From Dorea_D hominis (GTDB taxonomy: Bacteria > Bacillota > Clostridia > Lachnospirales > Lachnospiraceae), in NCBI RefSeq assembly GCF_014287705.1, contig NZ_JACOOY010000005.1, positions 62,001 to 126,000 of the forward strand: 64,000 nt of DNA, in the 5' to 3' direction. The translations under genes were made by a program, and so were the position numbers. Shown piece after piece: positions 42,440 to 51,275 of this stretch (positions are counted from its first letter, which is position 1; every line of letters starts with the position of its first letter). The notes beneath the pieces are model-generated. The model ran no database searches and was not told the DNA's origin. It saw only the letters and a list, made by a program, of their open reading frames with translations.

Positions 42440-43459
42440 ATGGCAGCAAGAATTTTTTATCAGGAAGATTGTAATTTATCTGTATTAGACGGACAGAAGA
42501 TCGCTATCATTGGTTATGGTAGCCAGGGACATGCACATGCACTGAACTTAAAAGAGTCAGGATGTGATGTTATCGTAGGACTTTATGAAGGAAGTAAATC
42601 ATGGGCAAAAGCTGAAGCTCAGGGATTCAAAGTATACACAGCAGCAGAAGCAGCAAAACAGGCTGATATCATCATGATCCTGATCAACGATGAGTTACAG
42701 GCTGATATGTACAAAAAAGACATCGAGCCAAACCTTGAGGAAGGTAACATGTTAATGTTCGCTCATGGTTTCAACATTCACTTTGGATGTATCAAACCAC
42801 CGAAGAATGTCGATGTAACAATGATCGCACCAAAAGCACCGGGACATACTGTAAGAAGTGAGTATCAGGCTGGTAAAGGAACTCCTTGTCTGATCGCTGT
42901 AGAGCAGGATGCTACAGGAAAAGCATGGGATCGTGCACTTGCTTATGGTCTTGCAATTGGTGGGGCAAGAGCTGGTCTTCTTGAGACTACATACAGAACA
43001 GAGACAGAGACAGACCTCTTTGGTGAGCAGGCAGTACTTTGCGGTGGTGTTTGTGCACTTATGCAGGCTGGTTTCGAGACACTTTGCGAAGCTGGATATG
43101 ATCCGAGAAATGCTTACTTCGAGTGTATTCACGAGATGAAACTGATCGTAGACCTGATCTACCAGAGCGGTTTCGCAGGAATGAGATATTCTATCTCTAA
43201 CACAGCTGAGTATGGTGATTACATTACAGGACCGAAGATCATCACAGAAGATACAAAGAAAGCTATGAAACAGATCCTGACAGACATCCAGGACGGAACA
43301 TTTGCAAAAGAATTCTTAGTAGATATGTCACCAGCAGGACGTCAGGTACACTTCAAAGCAATGAGAAAACTTGCTTCCGAGCATCCATCAGAGAAAGTCG
43401 GAGAAGAGATCAGAAAACTGTACAGCTGGAACGGAGAAGACAAACTGATCAACAATTAA
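42440..43459 (+). CDS. ilvC: Ketol-acid reductoisomerase
   Basis: IlvC isomerises and reduces acetolactate and acetohydroxybutyrate for valine, leucine and isoleucine synthesis. The 339 residues fit class I. The glycine-rich loop GYGSQGHAHALNLKESG binds the dinucleotide, and the loop GLYEGSKSW (its basic and serine residues) usually sets NADPH preference. The metal-binding domain shows the conserved DLFGEQAVLCGG and EMKLIVDLIY. TAGGAGGAAT precedes the ATG. A terminator follows. Confidence 0.97.
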   Translation: MAARIFYQEDCNLSVLDGQKIAIIGYGSQGHAHALNLKESGCDVIVGLYEGSKSWAKAEAQGFKVYTAAEAAKQADIIMILINDELQADMYKKDIEPNLEEGNMLMFAHGFNIHFGCIKPPKNVDVTMIAPKAPGHTVRSEYQAGKGTPCLIAVEQDATGKAWDRALAYGLAIGGARAGLLETTYRTETETDLFGEQAVLCGGVCALMQAGFETLCEAGYDPRNAYFECIHEMKLIVDLIYQSGFAGMRYSISNTAEYGDYITGPKIITEDTKKAMKQILTDIQDGTFAKEFLVDMSPAGRQVHFKAMRKLASEHPSEKVGEEIRKLYSWNGEDKLINN

Positions 43460-43502
43460 TTAGTAAGTCGAAGCGTTTAAAATCTGACTGTAAAAGAAAT
43501 AA

Positions 43503-43540
43503 CGGACGGTGTAAAGTTCATCTTTACGCCGTCCTTTTTT
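43503..43540 (+). terminator. Terminator of ilvN-ilvC
   Basis: The stem GGACGGTGTAAAG / CTTTACGCCGTCC (one G-U pair), a 5-base loop and a T6 tract. Confidence 0.9.
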
Positions 43541-43583
43541 CGTGGTAATCTGGATATAGATTTAGAAAGGAGTGGTGAGCATC

Positions 43584-44228
43584 ATGGATAGCAGATTAGA
43601 AGACTTAAGATCCACCAGAAATCCAAAAGCACGTATTAAAATTATGAAAGGACATTTTGCGACGAGTAACTCGCATCTGAATACATATATCGATATGTCA
43701 ACAGTCAAGACTCGCCATAACAATGCAAAAGAGACAGCGAAGGAATTAGCCAATGCATATATGACGAATGCAACGATCGATACGATTGTATGTCTGGATG
43801 AGACAGAAGTGATCGGAACATTTATGGCAGAGCATCTTGCGGATTCGAGCCAGATGTCTCTGAGTGCGGGAAATAATATTTCTGTGATCACACCGGAGTA
43901 CAATATGCAGGGACAGATCATGTTCCGTGATAACAAACTACGTATGATTAGAAATCAACAGGTATTGATCCTTGCTGCATCTGTTACAACCGGAAAGACA
44001 ATCATGCGTGCCATTGAGTCTGTTCTTTATTATGGTGGAACTGTATGTGGAGTATGTTCGATCTTCAGTGCTGTTACAAAGGTTGCTGGAATGGAGATTA
44101 AGACAATCTTCACAAGTGCAGACGTACCGGCATATCATGCTTATGATTCGCTGAATTGTCCAATGTGCCAGAAGGGCGAGAGGGTAGAAGCGCTCGTGAA
44201 CAGCTTTGGATATTCTAAGTTAGAATAG
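43584..44228 (+). CDS. Orotate-phosphoribosyltransferase-like protein with a CPxC motif
   Basis: A 214-residue protein with a type I phosphoribosyltransferase fold. QQVLILAASVTTGKTIMRAIESVLYYGG is the PRPP-binding loop region, though the usual two acidic residues before the loop are replaced by AA, so the loop is VTTGKT in place of DDVxTTGxT. Databases often call such proteins orotate phosphoribosyltransferase. The C-terminus holds CPMCQKGE, a possible metal or disulphide site not seen in PyrE. True activity is uncertain. AAAGGAG precedes the ATG by about 11 bases; GTG codons just upstream are less likely starts. Confidence 0.7.
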   Translation: MDSRLEDLRSTRNPKARIKIMKGHFATSNSHLNTYIDMSTVKTRHNNAKETAKELANAYMTNATIDTIVCLDETEVIGTFMAEHLADSSQMSLSAGNNISVITPEYNMQGQIMFRDNKLRMIRNQQVLILAASVTTGKTIMRAIESVLYYGGTVCGVCSIFSAVTKVAGMEIKTIFTSADVPAYHAYDSLNCPMCQKGERVEALVNSFGYSKLE

Positions 44229-44260
44229 AAGTTATATTCATTAAAAACAATCTCGGCGGA

Positions 44261-44277
44261 ACTGTCGCTGACAGTTC
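44261..44277 (+). repeat. Small hairpin downstream of the PRTase-like gene
   Basis: AACTGTC and GACAGTT with a 3-base loop. No T run follows; the true terminator lies 20 bases further on. Confidence 0.4.
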
Positions 44278-44297
44278 CTGACGGAGAAAACAGCAAC

Positions 44298-44334
44298 AAA
44301 AAAACAGCCACATGACGGTATGGCTGTTTTTTTA
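44298..44334. terminator. Bidirectional terminator between the PRTase-like gene and rpsT
   Basis: AAAAAAACAGCCA pairs with TGGCTGTTTTTTT around a 10-base loop, with A and T tracts on both sides, serving the two convergent transcripts. Confidence 0.9.
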
Positions 44335-44350
44335 ATATGTCATTCTATAA

Positions 44351-44614
44351 TTAAGCAATTCCGTTAACAGCTTTTGTTAAACGGGAAATCTTTCTGGAGC
44401 ATGTATTTTTGTGATAAACACCTTTGCTTCCAGCTTTGTTGATTTCAACAATGGCATCTTTTAAAGCAGCTTTAGCTGTTTCAGCATCTTTCTTTGCTAC
44501 TGCAGTCTCAACTTTCTTTACATAAGTTTTAACTTTAGATTTGATTGCTTTATTTCTAGCAGCCTTTGTTTCGTTTACTAAAATTCTTTTCTTTGCAGAT
44601 TTGATGTTAGCCAA
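44351..44614 (-). CDS. rpsT: 30S ribosomal protein S20
   Basis: S20 binds 16S rRNA early in small-subunit assembly. The 87 residues are basic and helical: the family start MANIKSAKKR, the middle ETAKAALKDAIVEINKAGSKG, and the end HKNTCSRKISRLTKAVN. The start codon is TTG at 44614, with CGGAGGTGG just upstream; an in-frame GTG at 44623 lies inside that ribosome binding site. A strong promoter is about 95 bases upstream, and the leader contains a stable hairpin. UUG initiation and autogenous control are known for rpsT of E. coli. Confidence 0.93.
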   Translation of the reverse strand: MANIKSAKKRILVNETKAARNKAIKSKVKTYVKKVETAVAKKDAETAKAALKDAIVEINKAGSKGVYHKNTCSRKISRLTKAVNGIA

Positions 44615-44661
44615 TCTGTCCACCTCCGATTAAATATTTCGATCTGTTGTCGATTTTCCAG

Positions 44662-44694
44662 TTCGTTAGATCCGGACACGGACGTTCTAACGAA
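44662..44694 (-). promoter_or_regulatory. Structured leader hairpin of rpsT
   Basis: TTCGTTAGA / TCTAACGAA (9 bp) continues into TCCG / CGGA around a GACA loop with a small CGT bulge. It lies in the rpsT 5' untranslated region, between promoter and ribosome binding site. It may mediate S20 feedback control. Confidence 0.55.
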
Positions 44695-44706
44695 ACATAC
44701 GAACTT

Positions 44707-44735
44707 ATTTTATGTCACGAAAGCTTTTCTGTCAA
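44707..44735 (-). promoter_or_regulatory. Promoter of rpsT
   Basis: On the minus strand: perfect TTGACA (44735-44730), a 17-bp spacer and TAAAAT (44712-44707). Confidence 0.85.
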
Positions 44736-44808
44736 TACATATTTATCAATTATTTGTAAAAACTAGGAAATACAGGTGAAAAAATGTAGAAGAAAGGCGG
44801 AAACAAAA

Positions 44809-45729
44809 ATGATGGATCGATATAATGTGCGGACGGATCTTGCGCTGGAGCAGAGAGAACGATTTGTCTCGGATCAGATTGAGATTCCTGGAGTTGCTGT
44901 GGAAGAAACCTATGATGACATGTGTGAAGTGCGTGTGACGACAGTACGGATTGAGACAGAAAACGGTGCTGCAGTGATGGGAAAACCAGTAGGAAATTAT
45001 ATCACGTTGGAAGCACCGAAAATGGCAGAAGCAGATGAGAGCTATCACAGAGAGATTTCAGGGAAATTAATGGAAGTACTTGAGGGGTGCCTGCCAGAGA
45101 AGGAAGATGGACAGAGTATTCTGATTATTGGACTGGGTAACCGGAACGTCACGCCAGACGCACTGGGACCGCTTGTTGTTGAGCATCTGGATATTACAAG
45201 ACATCTGGTGAAGGAATATGGAAAATATGCACTTGACGGGGAGGCGGACCGGCTCGTAAGTGCAGTTGTACCGGGTGTCATGGGACAGACCGGGATGGAG
45301 ACAGTAGAGATCGTGCGGGGAATTGTGGAAGAGACAGAACCGGATTTTGTAATTGCGATCGATGCGCTTGCTGCAAGAAGTGTGAGAAGGCTGAACCGGA
45401 CAATTCAGATTGCAGATACCGGAATCGCGCCGGGCTCCGGCGTTGGAAATCACAGAAACGCGATTACAGAGGAGACGGTGGGGGTTCCGGTAATCGCCAT
45501 TGGTGTCCCGACTGTTGTTGATGCCGCGACGATTGTAGGTGATTCTATCGAAGAATATGTTGCAAAATGCCGGGACGAAGGAATGAGAGAAAATAAAGAA
45601 CATCTGATTCCGCCGTATCTGTATGGGATGTTTGTCACACCGAAAGATATCGATGAAACGATGGAGCGGACAAGCTATACAATCTCGGAAGCGTTAAATG
45701 CTCTTGCCGCCGGACAGGCACATATTTAA
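44809..45729 (+). CDS. gpr: Germination protease GPR
   Basis: GPR is a forespore-made protease that degrades small acid-soluble spore proteins during germination. The 306 residues match the family: the propeptide region has VRTDLALEQRE, the central part IIGLGNRNVTPDALGPLV and VSAVVPGVMGQTGMETVEIV, and later AIDALAARSVRRLNRTIQI and GIAPGSGVGNHR. It is stored as an autoprocessed zymogen in spores of other species. AAAGGCGG precedes the ATG at 44809 (44812 is a possible second start). Its rpsT-gpr-spoIIP neighbourhood is the same as in Bacillus. Sigma-G control is expected; no clear sigma-G promoter was seen. Confidence 0.94.
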   Translation: MMDRYNVRTDLALEQRERFVSDQIEIPGVAVEETYDDMCEVRVTTVRIETENGAAVMGKPVGNYITLEAPKMAEADESYHREISGKLMEVLEGCLPEKEDGQSILIIGLGNRNVTPDALGPLVVEHLDITRHLVKEYGKYALDGEADRLVSAVVPGVMGQTGMETVEIVRGIVEETEPDFVIAIDALAARSVRRLNRTIQIADTGIAPGSGVGNHRNAITEETVGVPVIAIGVPTVVDAATIVGDSIEEYVAKCRDEGMRENKEHLIPPYLYGMFVTPKDIDETMERTSYTISEALNALAAGQAHI

Positions 45730-45748
45730 AAATTGCACATCATATAGT
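45721..45748 (+). promoter_or_regulatory. Possible sigma-E promoter of spoIIP
   Basis: CATATTT (45721-45727) and CATATAGT (45741-45748) resemble the -35 and -10 elements of sigma-E promoters (one mismatch at -10). The spacing is slightly short. spoIIP is sigma-E dependent in Bacillus. Confidence 0.3.
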
Positions 45749-45778
45749 GTTAAGAAAAGATATGAGAAAAGAGAAGAG

Positions 45779-46981
45779 ATGAAAAATTGGTGCAGAAGAA
45801 CTTCCGGAAAGAGGCAGCGAAAAAGCATGGCAGTAATGGTCCTGATGGCAATATGCCTGCTTGCTGCTGCATGGGCAGGAACTATGCTTGCCGGAAAAAC
45901 AAAGTATCCATATCAAGGAAGAGAATATGTGAACCGGGAAATTTTAAAATGTGCCTGGAAGCTGCATATGCCGGAATTTATGTATATAGAAGAAACAGGA
46001 AAAGAATCCTTTGAAAAATGGCTTATCAATCAGATGGAGCTATTATTTCCAATCGGATATATGGCAAATGGGGAAGAAGAAAAGACGCTGGCGGTTGAGG
46101 ATGAAGATACTTACCGTCTGATTTTAAAGAAACAGGCAGAAGATGAAAATGAAGTGCTGGAGGACGGAACTGTAAAAAGCAACAAAGAGAAAATAGAAAA
46201 AACACAGACTGCAAAGATATCCGAAAAGAAGCTGAAAAATTATGCATATCTGCGCAGCCATTTTTATACCGTAGATCAGACAACAAAGACGGATGCAAAG
46301 GAGCTGGATGCCGGAAAACTTCTGAAAAAGAATATGAAGATCAGAAAAGATGGAAGCAAACCGAAGATTCTAATTTATCATACCCATTCCCAGGAGGCAT
46401 TTAAAGATTCCAAAGCGGGAGATAAAAAAACATCGATTGTCGGTATGGGAGATATTCTGACGAAAGAGTTAAATGATACTTACCGAATCCCGACAATGCA
46501 CCACGAAGGAGTGTATGATCTGATTGGCGGGAAAATGGATCGTAGCCGTGCATACCAGCTTGCAGAAGTAAAGGTGAGGAAAACCCTGAAAAAATATCCG
46601 TCGATTGAAGTTGTGATCGATCTGCACAGAGACGGCGTCGGAAACAACACACATCTGGTGACATCTATAGATGGAAAGAAAACCGGACAGATCATGTTCT
46701 TTAATGGACTAAGCCGGACGAAGAAGAATGGAGATATTGCTTATCTTAAGAATCCATACATACAGGATAATCTTGCATTTTCCATGCAGATGCAGCTTGC
46801 TGCCACAAAAAAATACCCTGGTTTCGCAAGAAGGATTTATCTGAAAAGTTATCGCTATAATATGCATCTGATGCCCAAATATCTGCTGATCGAGGCAGGT
46901 GCACAGACGAATACGGTAAAAGAAATGCAAAGATCGATGAAAGTCCTCGCAGACCTTTTAGATGCGGTGGTGGATCCATAA
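45779..46981 (+). CDS. spoIIP: Stage II sporulation protein P, engulfment amidase
   Basis: SpoIIP is a membrane-anchored peptidoglycan amidase and endopeptidase that, with SpoIID and SpoIIM, drives engulfment. The 400 residues have a basic start, one membrane segment (residues ~17-38, SMAVMVLMAICLLAAAWAG) and a C-terminal Amidase_3-like domain. Zinc ligands are visible as IYHTHSQE, VIDLHRDG and the catalytic glutamate in LIEAGAQTN. The ATG at 45779 follows GAGAAGAG closely; a longer frame back to 45698 overlaps gpr. It lies 49 bases after gpr. Confidence 0.93.
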   Translation: MKNWCRRTSGKRQRKSMAVMVLMAICLLAAAWAGTMLAGKTKYPYQGREYVNREILKCAWKLHMPEFMYIEETGKESFEKWLINQMELLFPIGYMANGEEEKTLAVEDEDTYRLILKKQAEDENEVLEDGTVKSNKEKIEKTQTAKISEKKLKNYAYLRSHFYTVDQTTKTDAKELDAGKLLKKNMKIRKDGSKPKILIYHTHSQEAFKDSKAGDKKTSIVGMGDILTKELNDTYRIPTMHHEGVYDLIGGKMDRSRAYQLAEVKVRKTLKKYPSIEVVIDLHRDGVGNNTHLVTSIDGKKTGQIMFFNGLSRTKKNGDIAYLKNPYIQDNLAFSMQMQLAATKKYPGFARRIYLKSYRYNMHLMPKYLLIEAGAQTNTVKEMQRSMKVLADLLDAVVDP

Positions 46982-47083
46982 AAGTATTTACTTCGTGCCG
47001 GATTTTATGCTAATATATACAAAGTATGGAAAAGTATAGAAAAAACGGAAACATGTGGAAAAAAGAGAGAGGATATAGAAGGA

Positions 47084-49006
47084 ATGGCGAAGAAAAACAC
47101 ATATGATGCGGAGAGTATTTCAGTATTAGAAGGTCTGGAAGCGGTAAGAAAAAGACCGGGAATGTATATCGGAAGCGTATCTACAAAAGGTCTGAACCAT
47201 CTGATTTATGAGATTGTAGATAATGCGGTAGATGAACATCTGGCAGGATACTGCAGCGAGATCCATGTCACACTGGAAAAAGACGGTTCTGCCACGATTG
47301 CAGATAATGGACGTGGTGTGCCGGTCGATATGCATGCCAAAGGTGTGCCGGCAGAGCGTCTTGTCTATACAACGCTTCATGCCGGTGGTAAGTTCGATGA
47401 CTCGGCATATAAGACAAGCGGAGGTCTGCACGGTGTAGGTTCTTCTGTTGTAAATGCACTGTCCGTATATATGGATGTGGAGATCAGCCGTGACGGCTAT
47501 ATCCACCATGACAGATATGAAAGGGGAAATCCGGTCGTAGAGCTGGTAGATGGTCTTCTTCCAAAACTTGGAAAAACAAGAAAAACCGGAACAAAAGTAA
47601 ATTTCCTGCCGGATGGAACAATTTTTGAGAAAACAAGATTCAAGGCTGAAGATGTAAAAAGCCGTATGCATGAAACGGCATATCTGAATCCAGAGCTGAC
47701 GATCGTTTTTGAAGATTTAAGAGACGGAAAAAAAGAGAAGATCACCTACCACGAACCGGAAGGAATCATCGGATTTATCCAGGATCTGAATGGAAAGAAA
47801 GAGAAGATCCATGAGCCGGTTTATTTTAAAGGAACTGCGGACGGAATTGAAGTGGAAGTGGCATTCCAGTATGTCAATGAGTTCCATGAAAACATTCTTG
47901 GCTTCTGTAATAATATTTACAACAGTGAAGGCGGAATGCATCTGACCGGATTTAAAACGACATTTACGACCGTGATCAACCAATATGCAAGAGAACTTGG
48001 AATTCTGAAAGATAAAGATGCGAACTTTACCGGAGCAGATATCCGAAATGGAATGACTGCAATCGTATCCATCAAACATCCGGATCCCCGCTTTGAAGGA
48101 CAGACGAAGACAAAACTGGATAACCCGGATGCGGCAAAAGCGACAAGTAAGGTGACCGGCGATGAAATCGTGCGTTATTTTGATCGTAATCTGGAAACGC
48201 TTAAGAAAGTGATCGGCTGTGCAGAGAAAGCGGCAAAGATCCGTAAGACAGAAGAAAAAGCGAAGACCAATCTTCTGACAAAGCAGAAATATTCCTTTGA
48301 CAGCAACGGAAAGCTTGCAAACTGTGAAAGCCGTGATGCATCAAAATGTGAGATTTTTATTGTCGAGGGAGATTCCGCCGGAGGATCTGCAAAAACAGCG
48401 CGTGACCGTATGTATCAGGCAATCCTGCCGATCCGTGGTAAGATCCTGAATGTAGAAAAAGCAACGATCGACAAGGTGCTTGCAAATGCGGAGATCAAGA
48501 CGATGATCAATGCATTCGGCTGTGGCTTTTCGGAAGGTTATGGAAATGATTTTGATATCAGCAAACTCCGTTATGATAAGATCATTATCATGGCAGATGC
48601 GGACGTGGATGGTGCACACATTTCGACACTGCTTCTTACATTGTTCTATCGTTTTATGAAAGAGCTGATCGATGAAGGACATGTCTACATTGCGATGCCG
48701 CCACTTTATAAAGCGATGCCGAAAAAAGGCGAAGAAGAATATCTGTACGATGACAAAGCACTGGAGTGTTACCGGAAGACACACGAAGGTCCGTTTACAT
48801 TGCAGCGGTACAAAGGTCTGGGCGAGATGGATGCAGAGCAGCTCTGGGAGACAACACTGAATCCGGAAACCCGTATTTTAAAAAGAGTTGAGATTGAAGA
48901 TGCGAGAATGGCTTCTGCAGTGACAGAGATGTTGATGGGAACGGAAGTACCGCCACGAAGAGAATTTATTTATGAAAATGCTGCAGAGGCAGAACTGGAC
49001 GTATAA
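47084..49006 (+). CDS. parE: Type IIA topoisomerase ATPase subunit (GyrB/ParE family)
   Basis: The 640-residue ATPase subunit of a type IIA topoisomerase. The GHKL ATPase domain shows YEIVDNAVDEHLAGYC, NGRGVPVDMH and GGLHGVGSSVVNALS; the TOPRIM domain shows FIVEGDSAGGSAK and MADADVDGAHI. The C-terminus ends without the long GyrB insertion of proteobacteria. With the A subunit 12 bases downstream it forms one operon. Because the partner lacks a GyrA box (see parC), it is called topoisomerase IV subunit B, the decatenase; clostridial genomes usually hold another gyrBA pair near the origin. The gyrase/topo IV split is inferred. Confidence 0.82.
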   Translation: MAKKNTYDAESISVLEGLEAVRKRPGMYIGSVSTKGLNHLIYEIVDNAVDEHLAGYCSEIHVTLEKDGSATIADNGRGVPVDMHAKGVPAERLVYTTLHAGGKFDDSAYKTSGGLHGVGSSVVNALSVYMDVEISRDGYIHHDRYERGNPVVELVDGLLPKLGKTRKTGTKVNFLPDGTIFEKTRFKAEDVKSRMHETAYLNPELTIVFEDLRDGKKEKITYHEPEGIIGFIQDLNGKKEKIHEPVYFKGTADGIEVEVAFQYVNEFHENILGFCNNIYNSEGGMHLTGFKTTFTTVINQYARELGILKDKDANFTGADIRNGMTAIVSIKHPDPRFEGQTKTKLDNPDAAKATSKVTGDEIVRYFDRNLETLKKVIGCAEKAAKIRKTEEKAKTNLLTKQKYSFDSNGKLANCESRDASKCEIFIVEGDSAGGSAKTARDRMYQAILPIRGKILNVEKATIDKVLANAEIKTMINAFGCGFSEGYGNDFDISKLRYDKIIIMADADVDGAHISTLLLTLFYRFMKELIDEGHVYIAMPPLYKAMPKKGEEEYLYDDKALECYRKTHEGPFTLQRYKGLGEMDAEQLWETTLNPETRILKRVEIEDARMASAVTEMLMGTEVPPRREFIYENAAEAELDV

Positions 49007-49018
49007 AGGAGAAGAAAG

Positions 49019-51259
49019 ATGCAGGATTCACAGATCATAAGAACCGAGTATTCGGAAGTGATGAAAAAATCATATATTGACTATGCGATGAGTGTTATTG
49101 TTGCCAGAGCGCTGCCGGATGCACGTGACGGATTAAAGCCGGTACAGAGACGTACGCTTTACGATATGCACGAACTGGGTATCCGCTATGACAAGCCATA
49201 CCGGAAATGCGCCCGTATCGTTGGGGATACGATGGGTAAATATCATCCGCACGGTGACAGCTCGATTTATGATGCACTTGTCGTGATGGCACAGGATTTT
49301 AAAAAAGGAATGATACTTGTAGACGGACATGGAAATTTTGGCTCCATCGAAGGAGACGGAGCGGCCGCCATGCGTTATACAGAAGCAAGGCTTGCGAAGA
49401 TTACGCAGGAAGTGTATCTGGCTGACCTGGATAAAGATGTCATTGATTTCGTGCCGAATTTTGATGAGACAGAGAAAGAGCCGGAAGTTCTGCCGGTCCG
49501 TATCCCGAACCTTCTTGTAAACGGTGCGGAAGGTATCGCGGTCGGGATGGCAACCAGTATCCCGACACACAATCTTGCCGAGGTTGTAGATGCTGTCAAA
49601 GCATATATGAAAAATGATGATATCAGTACGAGACAGCTGATGAAATATATCAAAGGACCGGATTTTCCGACAGGAGGAATCGTTGTAAATAAAGACGATC
49701 TTGTGAGTATTTATGAAAGTGGAACCGGTAAGATCAAACTTCGTGGAAAAGTGGATGTCGAAGAGATGAAGGGTGGCAAGAAACGTCTTGTCATTTCCGA
49801 GATTCCATATACGATGATCGGAGCCGGAATTGGAAAATTCTTAAACGATGTCTGCAATCTTGTAGAGACAAAGAAGACAAGTGATATTGTAGATATTTCC
49901 AATCAGTCATCTAAGGAAGGAATCCGGATTGTTATTGAACTGAAAAAAGGTGCAGATGTAACCAATCTGACAAACATGTTATATAAGAAAACACGTCTGG
50001 AAGATACCTTTGGCGTAAATATGCTTGCTGTTGCAAATGGGCGTCCGGAGACGATGGGACTCAAAAGGATCATTGAGCATCATGTGGATTTTCAGTTTGA
50101 GCTGACAACGAGAAAATATAAAAACCTGCTTGCGAAAGAGCAGGATAAAAAAGAGATCCAGGAGGGTCTTATCAAGGCGTGTGACGTCATTGACCTGATC
50201 ATTGAGATCCTGCGCGGGAGCCAGTCTGTAAAAGACGCCAGAGCATGTCTGACAAAAGGAATTACGGAAAATATTAAGTTTAAATCTAATATTTCCAGAA
50301 AAATGGCGGCAATGCTCCGTTTTACAGAACGTCAGGCAAATGCCATTCTGGAGATGCGGCTCTATAAGCTGATTGGTCTGGAAATCGCAGCGCTTATGAA
50401 AGAGCATGAGACGACGCTTGCAAATATTGCAAAATACGAAGATATTCTGAATAATTATGATTCCATGGCAGCAGTGATCATGGAAGATTTAGATCAGATC
50501 AAGAAAGAATTCGGCAGAAAGAGACGGACTGTTATTGAAAATGCAGAAGAGGCTGTCTTTGAAGAGAATAAGATCGAAGAACAGGAAGTTGTCTTCCTGA
50601 TGGATCGTTTCGGTTATGCCAGAACGGTAGATGCCGCAACATATGAGAGAAATAAAGAAGCGGCGGACAGTGAGAATAAATATGTCCTGCATGCGATGAA
50701 TACCGGAAAACTGTGTGTATTTACAGCGGGAGGTAAGATGCATCAGATCAAAGTGTTAGATCTGCCGCACGGAAAATTCCGTGACAAAGGTCTGCCAATC
50801 GACAATGTAAGTAATTATGATAGCACCGCAGAGGAAATTGTTTATATCTGTGATGCAGAACAAACCCGTTATGCAAAATTATTATTTGCAACGAAACAGG
50901 GCATGATCAAAAAGGTAGACGGACAGGAATTCCAGGTGGCAAAGCGTACGATCGCAGCTACGAAATTACAGGCAGATGATGCAGTAGTAAGCATTCAGGT
51001 GATCATCGATAACCAGCAGGTCGTCTTACAGACAAAAGATGGATATTTTCTGCGTTTTGCGGCAGATGAAGTTTCGGAGAAGAAGAAAGGTGCAATTGGT
51101 GTGCGTGGAATCAAACTCCGGAAAGAAGACGAGCTGGAACATGTTTATCTGTTTGAAGAAGGAACCGAGACAAAGGTCATGTACAAAGAAAAAGAAGTGA
51201 CATTAAATCGACTGAAAATGGCAAAACGTGACGGAACAGGAACAAAGACAAGGGCATAA
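49019..51259 (+). CDS. parC: Type IIA topoisomerase breakage-reunion subunit (GyrA/ParC family)
   Basis: The 746-residue DNA-cleaving subunit. The catalytic tyrosine is Y120 (AAAMRYTEARL). The quinolone region reads HPHGDSSIYDALV with S81 and D85, the common susceptible state. The C-terminal beta-pinwheel (residues ~510-746) is short; where GyrA has the box QRRGGRG it shows only HGKFRDKG, so negative supercoiling as by gyrase is unlikely. AAAGGAGAAG precedes the ATG, 12 bases after the B subunit. Its 746 residues are shorter than most GyrA (over 800). Topoisomerase IV is thus the better call, though some clostridial copies of this type carry gyrase names. Confidence 0.82.
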   Translation: MQDSQIIRTEYSEVMKKSYIDYAMSVIVARALPDARDGLKPVQRRTLYDMHELGIRYDKPYRKCARIVGDTMGKYHPHGDSSIYDALVVMAQDFKKGMILVDGHGNFGSIEGDGAAAMRYTEARLAKITQEVYLADLDKDVIDFVPNFDETEKEPEVLPVRIPNLLVNGAEGIAVGMATSIPTHNLAEVVDAVKAYMKNDDISTRQLMKYIKGPDFPTGGIVVNKDDLVSIYESGTGKIKLRGKVDVEEMKGGKKRLVISEIPYTMIGAGIGKFLNDVCNLVETKKTSDIVDISNQSSKEGIRIVIELKKGADVTNLTNMLYKKTRLEDTFGVNMLAVANGRPETMGLKRIIEHHVDFQFELTTRKYKNLLAKEQDKKEIQEGLIKACDVIDLIIEILRGSQSVKDARACLTKGITENIKFKSNISRKMAAMLRFTERQANAILEMRLYKLIGLEIAALMKEHETTLANIAKYEDILNNYDSMAAVIMEDLDQIKKEFGRKRRTVIENAEEAVFEENKIEEQEVVFLMDRFGYARTVDAATYERNKEAADSENKYVLHAMNTGKLCVFTAGGKMHQIKVLDLPHGKFRDKGLPIDNVSNYDSTAEEIVYICDAEQTRYAKLLFATKQGMIKKVDGQEFQVAKRTIAATKLQADDAVVSIQVIIDNQQVVLQTKDGYFLRFAADEVSEKKKGAIGVRGIKLRKEDELEHVYLFEEGTETKVMYKEKEVTLNRLKMAKRDGTGTKTRA

Positions 51260-51275
51260 ATAAGGGGATGGACAA

